This document shows, piece after piece, positions 17,656 through 25,672 of a DNA stretch of 64,000 nt. The stretch is from contig CALNZX010000008.1 of NCBI GenBank assembly GCA_942491105.1, forward strand, positions 248,001 to 312,000. Direction: 5' to 3'. A program made the translations under genes and the position numbers. The DNA is from JBBEAM01 sp942491105. Lineage in GTDB: Bacteria > Pseudomonadota > Alphaproteobacteria > Kiloniellales > DSM-21159. Under the pieces are notes generated by a model. That model made no database searches, was not told the origin of the DNA, and saw only the letters and a list, made by a program, of their open reading frames with translations. How positions within the stretch are numbered: the stretch's first letter is position 1; every line of letters starts with the position of its first letter.

Positions 17656-19302
17656 TCACACTCTCTCCCAATCGAATTCGGCCTTGGAACCGCTGCCGAA
17701 GCGTTTCAGGGCACCCTTTTCGCCGACGGCGTTGGGGCGGTTGAAGATCCAGTTCTGCCAGGCGGTCAAACGCCCGAAAATCTTGGTGTAGAGGGTTTCC
17801 TGCCCGGCGAAGCGCAGGCTGGCCTCCATGCCGGTCAGCGCATCGGGGGAGAGGCTGGCGCGCTCCTCGATGGCGAGGCGGATCTCGTCGTCCCAGTCGA
17901 GGTCGTCCGGCGCGAAGGTGACCAAACCCAGCTCCAGCGCCTCCTGGGCATCGAGCGCCGTCTTGTTGCGCTTCTCCAGCGCCGCCAGAAGCTCGTTGTC
18001 TTCATAGAAACGGGTGGCGAGCCGGGTCAGGCCGTTGACCATCTCGTAGGGTCCGAAGTTCATGGCGCTGAGGGTCACATGGGGCTGCTCGCCCGCCTCG
18101 GCCTCGGAGAGGTCCTGCATGTAGATCCGGTCGGCGGCCAGGGCGATCTCGAACAGCGTGCCGGCGAAGCAGCTGCCTTCCTCGACCAGGGCCAGCAGGG
18201 ATCGCGAAGTCACATCGAGCCGGCCCAGGGTCCGGCGCAGCATGCCGGTGACCTCGCGCACGAACCAGTTGTCCGCCTGGGCCTGCAAGGCATCATCGCA
18301 GGCCAGCACCTTGGCGGCCTCGCCGCGGGTCTTGAGCACCAGGGTGCCGATCTCGTTGTCGTTGGTGCGCAGCATCAGGATGGCGTCGTCGAGCTCGCGC
18401 GCCATTTGCAGCGGCCACCAGGCGGCGCCGGCGGCGAGAATACCGTCGATGTCGGAAGGCTGATCGGCTTCCGGCGCCGAGACGGTCAGTGTCCCAATCC
18501 GGCGGTCGCGATCAATCGCGACCTCGACATAGCCGTAACGATAGCCGCTCTCGTCGGCGTCGCGCTCGAGCGGCGGCAGAGCGATGCCCTGAGCATCGTC
18601 CGGACGGTCGCTGGCTTGCGCCAGCTCCAGGGCGCGGGCCTTGACCCCGGCCGCGAAATCCTTGGGCGGGATCACCGCGTCGACCAGCTTCCACTCCTTT
18701 GCGCGCTCGCCCTTGACGCCGTCGGAGTTGGTGCAAAACACATCGGCCAGGTCGCGGCGTACCTTGCGCTTGTCGACCACGCGGGTCAGGCCGCCGGTGC
18801 CGGGCAGCACGCCGAGCAGCGGTACTTCGGGCAGGCTGACTGTGCTGGAGCGGTCGTCGATCAGGATGATCTCGTCGCAGGCCAGGGCGAGTTCGTAACC
18901 GCCGCCGGCGCAGATACCGTTGACCGCGGCGATGAACTTCAGGCCCGAATGCTTGCTCGAATCCTCGATACCGTTGCGGGTTTCGTTGGTGAACTTGCAG
19001 AAGTTCACCTTCCAGGCATGCGAGGACTGCCCCAGCATGTAGATGTTGGCGCCGGAGCAGAACATCCGCTCCTTGCCGCTGGTCATCACCACCGACTTGA
19101 CCCCGGGATGCTCGAAGCGGATCCGCTGCAGCGCGTCGTGCAGCTCCATGTCGACACCGAGATCATAGGAATTGAGCTTCAGCTTGTAGCCCGGCTTGAG
19201 ACCGTTTTCCTCCTGGATGTCCAGGGTCAGCGTCGCGATCTCGCCGTCGACGGCGAGGTTCCAATGTTTGTAGCGATCCGGATGGGTGTCGTAGGTGATC
19301 AT
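17656..19302 (-). CDS. boxC: Benzoyl-CoA-dihydrodiol lyase (2,3-epoxybenzoyl-CoA hydrolase) BoxC
   Basis: This 548-residue, extended crotonase-family enzyme opens the ring of 2,3-epoxybenzoyl-CoA with water, giving 3,4-dehydroadipyl-CoA semialdehyde and formate. It starts 'MITYDTHPDRYKHWNLAVDG'. The crotonase core is recognisable around residues 90-180 ('SGKERMFCSGANIYMLG' and 'NGICAGGGYELALACD', the oxyanion-hole elements). The length, about twice a simple crotonase, is normal for BoxC. It is the first gene of its operon, with GAGGG before the ATG, and its promoter overlaps TGCA-type BoxR sites. Confidence 0.95.
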   Translation of the reverse strand: MITYDTHPDRYKHWNLAVDGEIATLTLDIQEENGLKPGYKLKLNSYDLGVDMELHDALQRIRFEHPGVKSVVMTSGKERMFCSGANIYMLGQSSHAWKVNFCKFTNETRNGIEDSSKHSGLKFIAAVNGICAGGGYELALACDEIILIDDRSSTVSLPEVPLLGVLPGTGGLTRVVDKRKVRRDLADVFCTNSDGVKGERAKEWKLVDAVIPPKDFAAGVKARALELAQASDRPDDAQGIALPPLERDADESGYRYGYVEVAIDRDRRIGTLTVSAPEADQPSDIDGILAAGAAWWPLQMARELDDAILMLRTNDNEIGTLVLKTRGEAAKVLACDDALQAQADNWFVREVTGMLRRTLGRLDVTSRSLLALVEEGSCFAGTLFEIALAADRIYMQDLSEAEAGEQPHVTLSAMNFGPYEMVNGLTRLATRFYEDNELLAALEKRNKTALDAQEALELGLVTFAPDDLDWDDEIRLAIEERASLSPDALTGMEASLRFAGQETLYTKIFGRLTAWQNWIFNRPNAVGEKGALKRFGSGSKAEFDWERV

Positions 19303-19353
19303 CCCTCAGTCTCTCCATACCCTAAAGCCTCGCCCGGCCCGCACCGGACAGTG

Positions 19354-19410
19354 TGCATAATAGTGCACATGCAAGAGATAGCAAGGCATATCATGCATTA
19401 TAACGCATGA
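19354..19410 (-). promoter_or_regulatory. boxC promoter with BoxR-type TGCA operators
   Basis: Two operator-like sites precede boxC. TGCA-N6-TGCA at 19354-19367 (with a further TGCA at 19370-19373) overlaps a candidate -10 (TATTAT on the minus strand, 19357-19362), which pairs with TTGCTA (19379-19384) over a 16-base spacer. The second site, TCATGC-N8-GCATGA at 19391-19410, is an inverted repeat containing TGCA-N6-CGCA. BzdR/BoxR regulators are known to bind repeated TGCA boxes and to be released by benzoyl-CoA, so repression at the -10 fits. Confidence 0.7.
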
Positions 19411-19424
19411 TATAGGCCTGACCG

Positions 19425-20369
19425 CTACAGGGCGAGAGCCGCGCAGAGATCGGCGAAGGAGACCTCGGCCGCCCTGCCGGAGGTGTCGAGGTGAATCTCC
19501 GCCTTGGCGTAGTAGGGCTCGCGGGCGGCCAGGATGTTCTTCAGATCCTCCATGGCCTCGGCATTGTTGGCCATGGGCCGCAGGTCGCCCTGGTCGAGCA
19601 CCCGCTGCATGTGTTCCTCCGGCGAGGCCTGGACCCAGACCGCGCGGCAGGCCGAGAGCAGCAGGTCGAAGGTCCCCGGCTCGGCGACGATGCCGCCGCC
19701 GGTGGCGATCACCACCCGGTCGTAGCGTTCGATGATGCTTTCCAGACAGCGCCGCTCATAGCGGCGGAAGGCCGGCTGGCCGTAGAGATTGAAGATCTCG
19801 GCGACGCTGGCGCCGTATTCCTCCTCGATCATCTTGTTGAGCTCGACGAAGGGCACGCGCAGATGCTGCGCCAGCTTCTTGCCGAGCGTCGATTTGCCGC
19901 CGCCCCGCAGGCCGATCAAGGCGATCCGGCCAGGCGCCCGCGTGCCCTCCGCGGCCTCGAAGCTCTGCGCCAGAAGATGCCGCGCCTCGCTCAGTTCATC
20001 CGCGGACAGACGGCCGAGAAACTGCAGAATCAGGGTGGTGTCCACCGGCCGCTCCGGTGCGTCGCTGACCAGATCGGCGAGTTGCATGTCCATGGCCCGC
20101 GCGATCTGCCGCAGCAGCAGCACCGAGGCGTTGCCGTTGCCGCCTTCCAGCTGCGCCAGGTAACGCTCGGAAACGCCGGAGTCCCGGGCCAGGATCTTGC
20201 GCGACATGCCCCGCTGTCCGCGCGCCTTGCGGACGCGCTGCCCGAGCAGGCGCAGATAATCCGCATCGGCCACCGGAATGTCCCGCTTGGCGGCGCGCCC
20301 GCTAGGGGCCCCAGAGGGACCCCCAGAAGCTTGGCCGGGCGCGGCTTTCGGATCGGGTGTATCGGTCAT
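19425..20369 (-). CDS. boxR: Benzoyl-CoA-responsive regulator BoxR (HTH + shikimate-kinase-like)
   Basis: This 314-residue protein joins an XRE-type helix-turn-helix (residues ~43-97, 'LARDSGVSERYLAQLE') to a shikimate-kinase-like domain with a P-loop ('GLRGGGKST', 153-161). This pairing is diagnostic of BzdR/BoxR, which represses benzoate genes and senses benzoyl-CoA through the kinase-like domain. An N-terminal Gly/Ala/Pro-rich tail of ~30 residues is unremarkable. The gene lies between the boxCB operon and the divergent flavodoxin-bcl operon, with TGCA-type sites on both sides, so it probably controls itself and both operons. Confidence 0.94.
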   Translation of the reverse strand: MTDTPDPKAAPGQASGGPSGAPSGRAAKRDIPVADADYLRLLGQRVRKARGQRGMSRKILARDSGVSERYLAQLEGGNGNASVLLLRQIARAMDMQLADLVSDAPERPVDTTLILQFLGRLSADELSEARHLLAQSFEAAEGTRAPGRIALIGLRGGGKSTLGKKLAQHLRVPFVELNKMIEEEYGASVAEIFNLYGQPAFRRYERRCLESIIERYDRVVIATGGGIVAEPGTFDLLLSACRAVWVQASPEEHMQRVLDQGDLRPMANNAEAMEDLKNILAAREPYYAKAEIHLDTSGRAAEVSFADLCAALAL

Positions 20370-20384
20370 GCTGCGGTTCCGGAA

Positions 20385-20415
20385 CTATAATGCATGACCA
20401 GGATAGCATGCTGCA
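20385..20415 (-). promoter_or_regulatory. boxR promoter-side TGCA operator
   Basis: On the minus strand this stretch reads TGCAGCATGC followed by TCATGCATTATAG. It shares TCATGCATTATA with the inverted-repeat site before boxC. TATAGT inside it could serve as the -10 of boxR, about 16 bases before the ATG. It is probably the autoregulatory site; the call rests on the shared core and position. Confidence 0.55.
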
Positions 20416-20477
20416 CTGACACGGCGGAAGCGCCTTTGGCGAGAAATGATGTACTATCTTGCCTATATTAAAATGAG

Positions 20478-20492
20478 TATGCATTATAATGA
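20478..20492 (+). promoter_or_regulatory. TGCATTATAA operator before the flavodoxin-bcl operon
   Basis: TATGCATTATAATGA at 20478-20492 repeats the ATGCATTATAA core seen before boxC (19393-19403). It contains TATAAT (20485-20490), a perfect -10 sequence, about 50 bases before the flavodoxin ATG, although no good -35 is correctly spaced. BoxR binding here would block transcription of the ligase operon. Confidence 0.55.
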
Positions 20493-20541
20493 CGACACCC
20501 GCCCCGCGCCTTCGATCTTCTGAAGAGAGCCCGCGCCGCCG

Positions 20542-21018
20542 ATGAGCAAAACCCTGAAAATCCTGGTTGGCACCATGACCGGTACCGCGGAATTGGTCGC
20601 CGAGGAAGTCAGCGACGTACTGAGCGCCTCTGGCTGGGATGTGGAAATCCTGCTGATGGACGATCTCGAGCCCAGCGCCCTGGAGAGCGAAAACGTCTAT
20701 CTGATCTGCTCTTCGACCTATGGTCAGGGCGATGTTCCCGACAACGGCCAGGGCTTCCTCGAAGCGCTGCGCGCGCAGAAACCCGATCTTTCCGGTCTGC
20801 GCTACGGCGTCATCGCGCTCGGCGACATGACCTATGCCCAGACCTTCTGTTTCGGCGGCAAGACCTTCGATAAGGCGCTGTCGGAGCGCGGCGCGACGCG
20901 GATCGGCGAGCCCATGCTGCACAATGCCAGCGACGGCACCCTGCCCGAGGACGAGGCCGGCGCCTGGGCCGAGGACTGGGCCGGACAGGTCAGCGCGGCC
21001 TTGGACAAGGCGGCCTAG
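20542..21018 (+). CDS. Flavodoxin (MioC-like)
   Basis: This 158-residue FMN-binding electron carrier has the phosphate loop 'GTMTGTAELVAEE' (residues 10-22), the FMN-flanking 'SSTYGQGDVPDNG' loop (~53-65) and 'ALGDMTYAQTFCFGG' (~92-106). The length is that of short-chain flavodoxins such as MioC. It is the first gene of the benzoate-CoA ligase operon and lies behind a BoxR-type site. Because BoxA is missing and an FprA-like reductase is coregulated, it may deliver electrons to BoxB; that is inference. It has no fused reductase domain. Confidence 0.9.
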   Translation: MSKTLKILVGTMTGTAELVAEEVSDVLSASGWDVEILLMDDLEPSALESENVYLICSSTYGQGDVPDNGQGFLEALRAQKPDLSGLRYGVIALGDMTYAQTFCFGGKTFDKALSERGATRIGEPMLHNASDGTLPEDEAGAWAEDWAGQVSAALDKAA

Positions 21019-21029
21019 GAGAAGAACTC

Positions 21030-21494
21030 ATGCAGATAGAAGAATTCCGCGACCTGATCGGTGGCGTCACCGCGAAGCTTGCCGGCAAGGCGCTCGACGC
21101 CTCCTTGATGGCGGAGCTGAATACCGCGCTGCCCGCCGAGAGCGCGACCTTCCAGAGCCTGGCCGAGGCTTGCCGCAGCGGTATCCGCGAGGGCTGGCTC
21201 TGTACCCGCGAGCATGGCGGCGTCAAGTTCGGCCGCGCGATCAAGCCCGGCGCGGAAACCCATGGATTCAGTGTCGACGTCGTCGAGATGGACGATATCG
21301 CCGGGCCGCACCACGCCCATCCCAATGGCGAGGTCGTGATGATCATCCCGGAGAGCGAGGGCGCGGTTTTCGACGGTCACGGCGAAGGCTGGCTGGTCTA
21401 CGAGCCCGGCACGGCGCACAGCCCCACCGTGACCAAGGGCAAGGCCATCGTCCTATACATGCTGCCCGAGGGGGCCATCGAGTTCACGCGATAG
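21030..21494 (+). CDS. DUF4863 (cupin-like) protein
   Basis: This 154-residue protein belongs to the DUF4863 group, whose only characterised members I recall are hydroxylaminobenzoate lyases of nitrobenzoate degradation. A possible metal site is suggested by 'IAGPHHAHPNGEVVMI' and 'YEPGTAHSP', an arrangement like a cupin with His and Glu ligands. It lies between the flavodoxin and the benzoate-CoA ligase in one operon (GGAGAA site before the ATG). The role in benzoate use is unknown; nitroaromatic chemistry need not apply here. Confidence 0.78.
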   Translation: MQIEEFRDLIGGVTAKLAGKALDASLMAELNTALPAESATFQSLAEACRSGIREGWLCTREHGGVKFGRAIKPGAETHGFSVDVVEMDDIAGPHHAHPNGEVVMIIPESEGAVFDGHGEGWLVYEPGTAHSPTVTKGKAIVLYMLPEGAIEFTR

Positions 21495-21546
21495 CGATAA
21501 CGCGCAGCGGCTGGGGCCCGGCTAGCAGCGGATCGGGGAGGAAGGA

Positions 21547-23097
21547 ATGCACAGCTTCACGCAGCCAGGCGACGGCTTCTATAACGCCGCCTGCGACCTG
21601 ATCGGCCGCAATCTCGATGCCGGCCGCGCGGACAAGGAAGCGGTGCGCGACGAAGCCGGCAGCTATAGCTATGCCGTCCTGGCCGACCGCATCGACGGTT
21701 TCGCCGCCGCGCTGTCCCGCCTCGGCCTGCGGCGGGAGGAGCGCGCCCTGCTCTGCCTGCTCGACACCGTGGACTTCCCCACCGCCTTCCTCGGCGCGAT
21801 CAAGGCCGGCGTCGTCGCGGTGCCGGTGAACACCCTGCTGACCCCCGACGACTACCGTTTCATGCTGCGCGACAGCCGCGCCAGGGCCCTGGTCATCTCG
21901 GCGGCGCTGCTGCCCAAGCTGGAGCCGATACTGGCCGACTGCCCGGAGCTGGAGCACGTCATCGTTTCCGGCGGCGAAGCGGGCCCCCACCACGATTTCT
22001 CGGCCCTGCTCGCGGCGGAGGAACCGGGTTTCGCGGCGGCCGCGACCCAGGCTGACGAGACCTGTTTCTGGCTCTACACCTCGGGCACAACCGGCAGCCC
22101 CAAGGGCTCCGTGCACCTTCACACCAGCCTGATTCGCACCGCCGAGCTCTATGCCCAGCCGATCCTGGGCATCCGCGAGGAGGACGTGGTCTACTCGGCG
22201 GCCAAGCTGTTCTTCGCCTACGGGCTCGGCAACGGCCTGACCTTCCCCTTCTCGGTCGGCGCGACGGCGGTGCTGTTTTCCGGCCGGCCGACAGCGGACG
22301 CGGTCTGGAACATTCTCAAGCGCGAAAAGCCGACGATCTTCTATGGCGTACCGACCCTCTTCGGCATCCTGCTCGCGGAGCCGGACAAGCCCGCCAAGGA
22401 GGAGTTGGCGCTGCGCATCTGCACCTCGGCGGGCGAGGCCCTGCCAGCGGAACTGGGCAAGCGCTGGAAGGCACAGACCGGCGTCGATATCCTCGACGGT
22501 ATCGGCTCCACGGAAATGCTGCATATCTTCATCTCCAACCGGCCCGGCGATATCCGCTACGGCACCACCGGCAAGCCGGTGCCCGGTTACGACATCCGGC
22601 TGATCGGCGACGACGGCCGGGAAGTGCCGCAAGGCGAGCTGGGCGAATTGCAGATCAAGGGGCCAAGCAGCTGCATCATGTACTGGAACCAGCGCGACAA
22701 GAGCCGCGATACCTTCCAGGGCTGGTGGACGCGCAGCGGCGACAAGTATCTGCAGGACGAGGATGGCTACTACATCTATGGCGGGCGCACCGACGACATG
22801 CTCAAGGTCGGCGGCATTTACGTTTCTCCCTTCGAGGTCGAGGGCGCGCTGATCACCCACGAGGCCGTGCTCGAAGCCGCGGTGGTCGGCCAGGAAGATG
22901 GCGAAGGCCTGATCAAGCCCAAGGCCTACGTGGTGCTGAACAGCGGCTTTTCCGCCAGCGACGGCTTGGCCGAGGAGCTGCAGAACCATGTCCGCGCCCA
23001 GCTCGCGCCCTTCAAGTATCCGCGCTGGGTCGCCTTCACCGAAGAACTGCCGAAGACCGCGACTGGCAAGATTCAACGCTTCAAGCTCCGCGGCTAA
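21547..23097 (+). CDS. bclA: Benzoate-CoA ligase
   Basis: This 516-residue acyl-adenylate enzyme activates benzoate with ATP and CoA to benzoyl-CoA, the entry step of the box pathway. The AMP-binding motif 'YTSGTTGSPKGSVH' lies at residues 177-190, 'GIGSTEMLHIF' at the A5 region, and the catalytic lysine in the C-terminal 'PKTATGKIQRFKL' (residues ~502-514). The length and the active-site sequence match benzoate-CoA ligases. A GGAGGAA site precedes the ATG. Use of substituted benzoates cannot be excluded. Confidence 0.94.
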   Translation: MHSFTQPGDGFYNAACDLIGRNLDAGRADKEAVRDEAGSYSYAVLADRIDGFAAALSRLGLRREERALLCLLDTVDFPTAFLGAIKAGVVAVPVNTLLTPDDYRFMLRDSRARALVISAALLPKLEPILADCPELEHVIVSGGEAGPHHDFSALLAAEEPGFAAAATQADETCFWLYTSGTTGSPKGSVHLHTSLIRTAELYAQPILGIREEDVVYSAAKLFFAYGLGNGLTFPFSVGATAVLFSGRPTADAVWNILKREKPTIFYGVPTLFGILLAEPDKPAKEELALRICTSAGEALPAELGKRWKAQTGVDILDGIGSTEMLHIFISNRPGDIRYGTTGKPVPGYDIRLIGDDGREVPQGELGELQIKGPSSCIMYWNQRDKSRDTFQGWWTRSGDKYLQDEDGYYIYGGRTDDMLKVGGIYVSPFEVEGALITHEAVLEAAVVGQEDGEGLIKPKAYVVLNSGFSASDGLAEELQNHVRAQLAPFKYPRWVAFTEELPKTATGKIQRFKLRG

Positions 23098-23108
23098 CTG
23101 GAAGACCC

Positions 23109-23873
23109 ATGAAAAGATTGAGCGCCGCGGGGCGCAGTCTCGAATACGCCCTGATTCCAGCGGCTCAGCCGGAGCGCCCGACCATCGTCCTGCTGCACGA
23201 GGGACTGGGCTCCCTGGCTCTATGGAAGGACTTCCCGGAGAAGGTCGCGGCGGCGACCGGCTGCGCGGTGCTGACCTATTCGCGCTACGGCTATGGCGGC
23301 TCGGAACGCCTCGCCGAAAGCCGCCCCGTCGACTATATGCACCGCGAGGCCCTGGATTCCCTGCCTGAGGTGCTGGCGGCGCTCAAGATCGACAACCCGG
23401 TGCTGCTCGGCCATAGCGACGGCGCGTCCATCGCCTTGATCTACGGTGGCAGCGGCAAGCCCCCTACACCGCGCGGCCTGATCCTGATGGCGCCCCATGT
23501 CTTCGTCGAGACGCTGACCGTGGAGTCCATCGCCCAGGCCAAGCAGGTCTACGCTACGACCGACCTCGGCAAGAAGCTCGGCCGCTATCATGACGACCCG
23601 GACTCCACCTTCTGGGGCTGGAACGACATCTGGCTGCTGCCCGATTTCCTGCAGTGGAACATCGAGGCCTATTTGCCGGGGGTGCGCTGTCCGACGATGG
23701 TCATCCAGGGCGCGGACGACGAGTACGGCACGCTGAAACAGGTCGAGGCCATCGAGGCGCAGGTGAGCGGCCCCTGCGAGTCCGTCATCCTGCCCGGCTG
23801 CAAACACTCTCCGCACCGCGATCAGGAGGCCGCAACGCTTGACGCGGTTCGGCGTTTCATAGAAGCCCTGTGA
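23109..23873 (+). CDS. Alpha/beta hydrolase of the benzoate operon
   Basis: This 254-residue alpha/beta-hydrolase has the nucleophile elbow 'LLGHSDGASIAL' (Ser near residue 100), 'LHEGLGSLALW' as the oxyanion loop near residue 22, an acid in 'VIQGADDEYG' and the catalytic His in 'GCKHSPHRDQ'. The true start is ATG 23109, 12 bases after the ligase stop; a much longer frame upstream is only read-through of the ligase region. Its position suggests hydrolysis of a lactone or CoA thioester made from epoxybenzoyl-CoA, but the substrate is not known. Confidence 0.88.
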   Translation: MKRLSAAGRSLEYALIPAAQPERPTIVLLHEGLGSLALWKDFPEKVAAATGCAVLTYSRYGYGGSERLAESRPVDYMHREALDSLPEVLAALKIDNPVLLGHSDGASIALIYGGSGKPPTPRGLILMAPHVFVETLTVESIAQAKQVYATTDLGKKLGRYHDDPDSTFWGWNDIWLLPDFLQWNIEAYLPGVRCPTMVIQGADDEYGTLKQVEAIEAQVSGPCESVILPGCKHSPHRDQEAATLDAVRRFIEAL

Positions 23874-23874
23874 T

Positions 23875-24918
23875 ATGAGCACCCTGATCAAGGATCGCGG
23901 CGGACTGGATTATCCCTTTCCGCAGATCCCCGAGCCCGCCCAGATCACCGAAGTCGCCGACGGCGTCTATTGGCTGCGCATGCCGCTGCCCCTGGCCCTC
24001 GATCACATCAATCTCTGGCTGCTCGCCGGGCCCGAGGGCTGGACCCTCGTCGACTGTGGCATGGCGACCGACAGGACCCGGGAACTCTGGAAGGCGCTGT
24101 TCACCGGCGCGGCCGCGCAGCGCCCGCCCAGCGACCTGATCGTCACGCATTTTCACCCAGATCACATGGGCCTGGCCGGCTGGCTGGTCGAGGAGTACGG
24201 CCTGCCCCTGCGCATGACGGAGAGCGAGTATCGCACCGGCTGCATGGTCAAGGCCCTGTCCGAGACCGATTTCCTGGCCGCGCTCGAGGCCTTCTTCCTG
24301 CCCCATGGTTTCGACCCCGCCTTGATGCGCAAGCTGGCCGCTTACGGAAATGCCTATGCCCACAGCGTCGACACCCCGCCGCAGGCCTTTTCGGCGATCG
24401 CCGATCATGAGGAGCTGGATATCGGCGGCCACTCCTGGAAAGTAATCGTCGGACGCGGCCACGCACCGGAACATGCCGCGCTCTACTGCGCCGAACGGGG
24501 CGTGCTGATCTGCGGCGACCTGCTGCTGCCAGAGATCACACCGAACATCTCCACCGAGTTTTTCGACCCGGAGCCGGATCATCTGGCCCTCTATCTGGAC
24601 TCCTTGAAGCGCTTCGAGCACCTGCCCGAGGATACCCTGGTGCTGCCTTCGCACCGCCTGCCCTACCGTGGCCTGCACCGCAGGATCGGTCAGCTCGCGG
24701 CGCATCACGAGGAGCGCTTGCAGCGGATCCTCAAGGTCGCGGACGCGCAAGCGCGCTGCGCTTTCGACTATCTGCCGGTGCTGTTCGACCGCAAGCTCGA
24801 GGGCTACCAGAACTTCTTCGCCATGGGCGAGGCGATCGCCCATCTCGACCACTTGGTCAAGCGCGGCGAACTTTCCGAGGAGCGCGGCGCGGGCCGAATC
24901 CGCTACCGCAAGGCCTAG
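23875..24918 (+). CDS. MBL-fold metallo-hydrolase of the benzoate operon
   Basis: This 347-residue metallo-beta-lactamase-fold protein has the di-metal motif 'THFHPDHMGLAG' (HxHxDH, residues ~89-100), later ligands in 'VGRGHAPEH' and 'ICGDLLL', and 'LPSHRLPY'. The C-terminal ~80 residues form a helical/winged domain like that of LACTB2-type proteins. Relatives include thioesterases and lactonases; a CoA-thioester or lactone substrate is plausible. It starts one base after the hydrolase stop, so it belongs to the same operon, and it converges on livF. Confidence 0.87.
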   Translation: MSTLIKDRGGLDYPFPQIPEPAQITEVADGVYWLRMPLPLALDHINLWLLAGPEGWTLVDCGMATDRTRELWKALFTGAAAQRPPSDLIVTHFHPDHMGLAGWLVEEYGLPLRMTESEYRTGCMVKALSETDFLAALEAFFLPHGFDPALMRKLAAYGNAYAHSVDTPPQAFSAIADHEELDIGGHSWKVIVGRGHAPEHAALYCAERGVLICGDLLLPEITPNISTEFFDPEPDHLALYLDSLKRFEHLPEDTLVLPSHRLPYRGLHRRIGQLAAHHEERLQRILKVADAQARCAFDYLPVLFDRKLEGYQNFFAMGEAIAHLDHLVKRGELSEERGAGRIRYRKA

Positions 24919-24937
24919 GCCGGCGCCTTATCGCAGC

Positions 24938-25672
24938 TTAGACTCCGAGATGCCGGTGCAGCAGGTCCGGGTCGGCGGCCAGGGCGGCGCTGTCGCCGTC
25001 GAAGACCACCTGGCCCTTGACCAGCATGACGTGGCGGTCGGCGATCTCCAGCAAGCGCTTGATGTTCTTGTCGACGATCACGCAGGCGATGCCGCTCTGC
25101 TTGATGGCGCGCACGACGTTCCAGATTTCCTCGCGGATCAGCGGCGCCAGGCCCTCGGTCGCCTCGTCGAGCAGCAGAACGCTGGGATTGGTCATCAAGG
25201 CCCGACCGATAGTCAGCATCTGCTGTTCGCCGCCCGAGAGATGATTGCCCCAGTGGTTCAGCCGCTCGCCGATCCGGGGAAAGGTGTCGAGCACACGCTC
25301 CTGGGTCCAGTCGCGCTGGCCGTCGACACCGGCGCAGGCGGCCATCTGCAGGTTCTCGCGCACCGTCAGGTTGGGGAAAATGCCGCGGCCTTCAGGCACA
25401 TAGGCGACGCCGCGCTTGGCGATGTGATGCGGCGGCGCGGCGGTCATCTCCCGCCCCGCGATCTGCACCGTCCCGCGGCGCGGTTTGACCAGGCCGACGA
25501 TGGATTTTAGCGTCGTCGTCTTGCCCATGCCGTTGCGGCCGAGCAGGCTGACGGTTTCCGAACGGCCGACGCGGAAGTCGACGCCATGCAGCACGTGGCT
25601 GGCGCCGTAGTAGCTGTGCAGCCCGGCGGCGTCGATCACCGCTTCGGACCGGGTTTCGGGCACGGCGTTCAT
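24938..25672 (-). CDS. livF: ABC transporter ATPase, LivF type
   Basis: This 244-residue ATPase has Walker A 'GRNGMGKTTTLKS', the ABC signature 'LSGGEQQML' and Walker B 'SVLLLDEATEGLAP'. It belongs to the branched-chain amino acid (HAAT) family, whose members also import aromatic acids. It is the last gene of the SBP-livH-livM-livG-livF operon and overlaps livG by four bases. Location beside the box genes suggests benzoate or a related aromatic acid as substrate; that is inference. Confidence 0.93.
   Translation of the reverse strand: MNAVPETRSEAVIDAAGLHSYYGASHVLHGVDFRVGRSETVSLLGRNGMGKTTTLKSIVGLVKPRRGTVQIAGREMTAAPPHHIAKRGVAYVPEGRGIFPNLTVRENLQMAACAGVDGQRDWTQERVLDTFPRIGERLNHWGNHLSGGEQQMLTIGRALMTNPSVLLLDEATEGLAPLIREEIWNVVRAIKQSGIACVIVDKNIKRLLEIADRHVMLVKGQVVFDGDSAALAADPDLLHRHLGV

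Noticed and set aside
21484..23076. A 530-residue minus-strand frame opposite the benzoate-CoA ligase
   Set aside because: It is a shadow frame; the ligase on the plus strand has all its motifs.
22725..23108. An N-terminal extension of 128 residues for the alpha/beta hydrolase
   Set aside because: It overlaps the ligase in another frame and is Arg-rich; the ATG at 23109 gives a normal-length hydrolase.
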